From the NCBI GenBank assembly GCA_029865985.1, contig JARXAF010000198.1:1-46288 (forward strand): a stretch of DNA of 46,288 nucleotides, written 5' to 3'. The notes beneath the pieces are model-generated. The model worked only from the letters and a program-made list of their open reading frames with translations, was not told the DNA's origin and searched no databases. The position numbers and the translations under genes were made by a program. Shown here piece by piece: positions 43,175 to 46,288 of this stretch. The stretch's first letter is position 1; every line of letters starts with the position of its first letter. The stretch comes from Verrucomicrobiota bacterium. Lineage in GTDB: Bacteria > Verrucomicrobiota > Verrucomicrobiia > Limisphaerales > UBA9464.

Positions 43175-43914
43175 ATGACCATGCCACCATCCACGGTGAG
43201 CACCTGACCCGTGATGTAGCGACCGCCGGGTCCGGCCAAGTACAATGCGGCCTCGGCGATGTCGGAGGCCTGACCGAGCGAACCGAGGGGAATTTGCTTC
43301 AGGATTGCTTCCTTCTGCGCCTCGTTGAGGGCGGCTGTCATGTCCGTCTCGATGAATCCGGGTGCGATCGCATTGCAGGTGACACCCCGAGAACCAAATT
43401 CCTTGGCCACCGACTTGGTGAAGCCGATCAAGCCCGCCTTGCTGGCGGCGTAGTTGGCCTGACCGGCATTGCCGATCAAGCCGATCACGCTGGCCAAATT
43501 GATGATCCGGCCCGAGCGCTGCTTGAGGAACGTCCGGGTCAGGGCCTTGGTGAACAGGAACGCTCCGCGGAGGTTCGTGTTGAGAACGGTATCCCAGTCG
43601 GACTCGCTCATGCGCATCAGCAGGCCATCCTTGGTGACACCCGCATTGTTGACCAGGATATCCACCCGCCCCGCCTGCTCGAGCACGGTTTCAGCCGCGG
43701 CGGCAATGGCAGCCGGATCCGACACATCCACCGCCAAAGCCCAGGCCTTCCGTCCCAACGCCCGAATTTCAGCCGCCGTCTTTTCGGAGTTCTCGACGGT
43801 GCGCGAAACGACCACGACATCGGCTCCGGCTTGGGCGAAGCGAAGGGCAATGGCCCGACCGATTCCGCGACCTGCTCCTGTCACCACTGCCACTTGATTT
43901 TCCAATTGAGACAT
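43171..43914 (-). CDS. fabG: 3-oxoacyl-[acyl-carrier-protein] reductase
   Basis: A 247-residue short-chain dehydrogenase from ATG at 43914 (MSQLENQVAVVTG). The track start at 44004 adds 30 unrelated residues. It reduces 3-oxoacyl-ACP with NADPH in fatty acid elongation. Motifs are TGAGRGIG (cofactor loop), NNAG near residue 90, Ser142 in NLASVIG, and the YAASK active site (Tyr155, Lys159). The C-terminal YITGQVLTVDGGMVM is typical of FabG. It heads the fabG-unknown-acpP-fabF order and is divergent from mobA. Confidence 0.96.
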   Translation of the reverse strand: MSQLENQVAVVTGAGRGIGRAIALRFAQAGADVVVVSRTVENSEKTAAEIRALGRKAWALAVDVSDPAAIAAAAETVLEQAGRVDILVNNAGVTKDGLLMRMSESDWDTVLNTNLRGAFLFTKALTRTFLKQRSGRIINLASVIGLIGNAGQANYAASKAGLIGFTKSVAKEFGSRGVTCNAIAPGFIETDMTAALNEAQKEAILKQIPLGSLGQASDIAEAALYLAGPGGRYITGQVLTVDGGMVM

Positions 43915-44048
43915 GCGCGGAGGAAAACCCGTCTCCCAGCCCCGGGGCAAGGAGCTTCGTTCAGATCTCGATTCGCAACCCCAAGGTCTTGCACCCCATC
44001 GCATCGGAAAGGTGACATCGGCAGATCGGGGATGAATTCTTTAGCGAA

Positions 44049-44669
44049 GTGACCTTGGCCCCAGAACAACTTGCTGGCGTGATCCTGGCCGGAGGTCGGT
44101 CCACCCGAATGGGCCGCGACAAGGCGTGGATCAAAACCGAAGGGCAACCCCTGCTGCTCCGCCAAATCCGACTGCTTGAACAGGCGGGACTCCGAGACAT
44201 CGCCATCGCGGCGGGCCCAGAAAACCGGTCCACCCTACCCTCGACACCCGAAGGCATTCCCCTCCTGAGAGATTCTCGTCCGGATCTCGGTCCGCTGGCC
44301 GGTGTGGCGGCGGGGCTTCATTGGGCGCATTCCCGCCATCCGAGCGGATGGACCCTCCTGATCGCCGTGGATTTACCCGCCCTGTCTACCCATTGGTTGC
44401 AGCGGTTGATGGCGCGCATCACGCCCGAGGCGGGGTGTGTTCCGATGCGTCACGGCCAATTGGAACCTTTGGCTGCAGTTTACCCAAACCGAATGGCAGC
44501 CCTCGCCCACGACTTTCTGGACACCTGTACGGACAACAAAAAGGCCTCGGTGCAGGGGTTCTGCCGCCGAGGCCTTGAAAACGGATGGATGAGCTCGTGG
44601 GAACTCAGTCCCCAAGACCACCCCACACTGACCAACTGGAACTTCCCTTCCGATTGGTTGGGTGGATAA
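44049..44669 (+). CDS. mobA: Molybdenum cofactor guanylyltransferase
   Basis: A 206-residue protein from GTG at 44049. The N-terminal LAGVILAGGRSTRMGRDKAW (residues 8-27) is the nucleotidyltransferase signature of MobA, and AVDLPALS supplies the metal-binding Asp. LGPLAGVAAGL and GQLEPLAAVYP are further MobA-like segments. It joins GMP from GTP to molybdopterin to give the guanine dinucleotide form of the cofactor. No other molybdenum genes are nearby, and no molybdoenzyme was seen in the window. It is divergent from fabG and convergent with argG. Confidence 0.88.
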   Translation: MTLAPEQLAGVILAGGRSTRMGRDKAWIKTEGQPLLLRQIRLLEQAGLRDIAIAAGPENRSTLPSTPEGIPLLRDSRPDLGPLAGVAAGLHWAHSRHPSGWTLLIAVDLPALSTHWLQRLMARITPEAGCVPMRHGQLEPLAAVYPNRMAALAHDFLDTCTDNKKASVQGFCRRGLENGWMSSWELSPQDHPTLTNWNFPSDWLGG

Positions 44670-44705
44670 CCGGGCCGAGCTCAGTGAGCCCAGTGACCCA
44701 AAAGG

Positions 44706-45947
44706 TCAGCCCTGAAGGTTTTTCGCGCCGTTGACCGTGGAATTGACGCGCAGGCGCAAACCGTTCAAGCGGATGAATCCGGTTGCATCGTCCTGATTGT
44801 AGGCCTTGGTCGGGTCGGCCTCCATGGTGGCGATGTGCGGGTTGTACATGCTGAACTGGCTCTTGCGGCCCGCGACATACATTCCGCCCTTGTAGAGCTT
44901 CACGCGGACGGTGCCAGTGACGTTCTTCTGGCTCTCTTCCACATAGGCCTGCAGCGCCAGGCGCTCGGGTGCGTACCAGAATCCGTTGTACACGAGTTCC
45001 GCGTACTTGGGGATGAACGCGTCACGCTGGTGCATGACCTCACGGTCCATGGTGAGGCTCTCCATCTGGCGATGGGCGTAGTGCAAGATGCTGCCACCCG
45101 GGGTCTCATAGACGCCACGGCTCTTCATGCCCACGAACCGGTTCTCCACCATGTCGACACGGCCGACGCCATGCTTGCCGCCGATCTTATTCAGCGTGCG
45201 CATGACTTGCAGCGGGGTGAGCTTCTTGCCGTTGACCGCCACGCAGTCGCCCTTCACGAAGTCGAGAGTGACGTACTCCGGCTTGTTCGGCGCGTCTTCT
45301 GGCAGCACGGACAGCGTGGTGAAGTAGTCGCGGTTCTTGAGGTCGAAGGAGTCATACCAGGGATCCTCGAGGATGCCGGCCTCGTACGAAATGTGCAGGA
45401 GGTTCCGATCCATGGAGTAGGGCTTCTTGGCGCTGGCCTGCACCGGAATCCCCTTGGCGGCGCAATAATCGATCATCTCCTGGCGGCCTGGGAAGTCCTT
45501 GCGATAGCGGGCGTCGCGCCACGGGGCGATGATTTCCAGTTCGGGAGCCAGCGCGGCGGCCGTCAACTCGAAGCGGACTTGGTCATTGCCCTTGCCTGTC
45601 GCACCGTGGGCGATGGCATCGGCCTTCTCGGCCCGGGCAATCTCGACCATGCGCTTGGCGATGAGCGGACGGGCAATGCTGGTGCCCAAGAAGTACTGTC
45701 CCTCATAGATGGCACCAGCCCGCAGCATGGGGTAGATGAAGTCCTGGGCGAATTCCTCCTGCAAATCATCAATGTAGATCTTGGAAGCACCGGTCTTCTT
45801 GGCCTTCTTTTCGAGACCCTTGAGTTCGTCGTCCTGGCCGATATTGGCACAGAAGGCGATCATTTCGGCGTTGCCGTAGGTGTCCTTGATCCAGGAGAGC
45901 AGCACCGAGGTGTCGAGGCCGCCGGAGTACGCGAGGACAATTTTCAT
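44706..45947 (-). CDS. argG: Argininosuccinate synthase
   Basis: A 413-residue enzyme from ATG at 45947 ([15 protein letters not shown]). The track start at 46037 adds 30 residues without family similarity. It joins citrulline and aspartate with ATP cleavage in arginine synthesis. The N-type pyrophosphatase loop AYSGGLDTS is at residues 6-14, and [28 protein letters not shown] and [11 protein letters not shown] are conserved. Length is normal. No other arginine gene is in view. The intergenic region with the convergent mobA is only 36 bases and has no clear terminator. Confidence 0.97.
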   Translation of the reverse strand: MKIVLAYSGGLDTSVLLSWIKDTYGNAEMIAFCANIGQDDELKGLEKKAKKTGASKIYIDDLQEEFAQDFIYPMLRAGAIYEGQYFLGTSIARPLIAKRMVEIARAEKADAIAHGATGKGNDQVRFELTAAALAPELEIIAPWRDARYRKDFPGRQEMIDYCAAKGIPVQASAKKPYSMDRNLLHISYEAGILEDPWYDSFDLKNRDYFTTLSVLPEDAPNKPEYVTLDFVKGDCVAVNGKKLTPLQVMRTLNKIGGKHGVGRVDMVENRFVGMKSRGVYETPGGSILHYAHRQMESLTMDREVMHQRDAFIPKYAELVYNGFWYAPERLALQAYVEESQKNVTGTVRVKLYKGGMYVAGRKSQFSMYNPHIATMEADPTKAYNQDDATGFIRLNGLRLRVNSTVNGAKNLQG

Positions 45948-46288
45948 CGTGAAATCGGGCCGGAGTGAACGGCAGCGCGGGCAGGCGGGAAAGTGAAAAG
46001 CGGTTGCCGGACCGACATCCGGATCGCTTCGGGCCATTCCATTCCGACCACCGGATGGAGCCTTTCAACTTTTGGCCAAGCCTGCGTCTGGATGTCCGGC
46101 CCTCGACCTGCCGCGAAGACACGTTCTTTCAACTCTTCCGCGAATCCAAGAAGTCGGAAGTTGGAAGTCGGATCCATTCCATCCGCAGCCATTGGTTTTC
46201 ATGGTACACCCGCCCCGAAATCGCCACCCGGTTTCGTAGTTCATGCGACTACTGCATTCACCCTAGGTGGATAGTTTTTGCGCGTCGG
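45948..46288. other. Right-edge region upstream of argG with no recognised gene
   Basis: No ORF here looks like a known protein; the track entries overlap argG in other frames or are short. It should hold the argG promoter, but I could not pick one out confidently. A direct repeat GAAGTCGGA occurs at 46150-46158 and 46164-46172. A partial gene entering from the right edge is possible but not recognisable. Confidence 0.5.

Noticed and set aside
44670-44705. Terminator between mobA and argG
   Set aside because: Only a five-base stem (TGACC/GGTCA) with no T-run; too weak to call.
46150-46172. Direct repeat GAAGTCGGA near the right edge as part of a repeat array or CRISPR
   Set aside because: Only two short copies five bases apart, with no spacer-repeat regularity.

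Overview
The window looks like a chromosomal segment of a Verrucomicrobiota bacterium, probably in or near Limisphaerales (the Pedosphaera-type lineage). This is inferred from gene content: planctomycete/verrucomicrobial cytochrome families (PSCyt1, PSCyt2/PSD1), two Tat-exported DUF1501 proteins, a PVC-type heme-binding CxxCH protein, a sulfatase, and a PEP-CTERM protein with a VPEP...RRNRR tail. The DNA is GC-rich, most genes lie on the minus strand, and GTG starts are common. I saw no rRNA, tRNA, CRISPR array, phage or intact transposon.

Layout. 1-1536 (-): 5' part of a large exported PA14/Ig-like protein that runs off the left edge and is missing from the ORF track. 1744-5069 (-): a tight creatininase / MFS transporter / Tat-protein trio. 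5151-15820 (-): a five-gene extracytoplasmic operon (DUF1501, DUF1501, PSCyt2/PSD1, IPT/PPC protein, PSCyt1/WD40 protein) with overlapping or nearly overlapping internal junctions. 16038-18049 (-): ribosomal/tRNA-modification group rpsP-khpA-trmD-rplS, with rimM absent from its usual place, ended by a clear terminator. 18203-22519 (-): glgC and an FtsK/SpoIIIE translocase. 22732-25040 (+): RluD-type pseudouridine synthase and a MurJ/Wzx-like membrane protein. 25066-25108: a near-perfect palindrome between convergent genes. 25107-27005 (-): maf, a DUF3574 lipoprotein and mutM. 27107-27829 (+): a family 2 glycosyltransferase. 27868-37037 (-): DsbD-like protein, PVC heme protein, predicted glycoside hydrolase, and cytochrome c/PQQ-type sugar dehydrogenase. 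37242-37949 (-): PEP-CTERM protein with its own terminator. 38091-40799 (-): a sulfatase / beta-sandwich / SGNH-hydrolase fusion. 40977-43914 (-): fabG, a coupled unknown gene, acpP and fabF. 44049-44669 (+): mobA. 44706-45947 (-): argG.

How the genes fit together. About half the window is housekeeping (translation, lipid and arginine synthesis, DNA repair, chromosome segregation, cell envelope). The rest is accessory envelope or secreted machinery rich in c-type heme motifs. The most suggestive block is 27868-37037. It could supply reductant for cytochrome maturation (DsbD), hydrolyse a glycan, oxidise the released sugar and pass electrons to fused or dedicated heme domains. Its three downstream genes overlap by four bases at each junction. 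The fused sulfatase-esterase nearby fits removal of sulfate and acyl groups from complex polysaccharides. These pathway assignments are inferences; no substrate can be read from the sequence.
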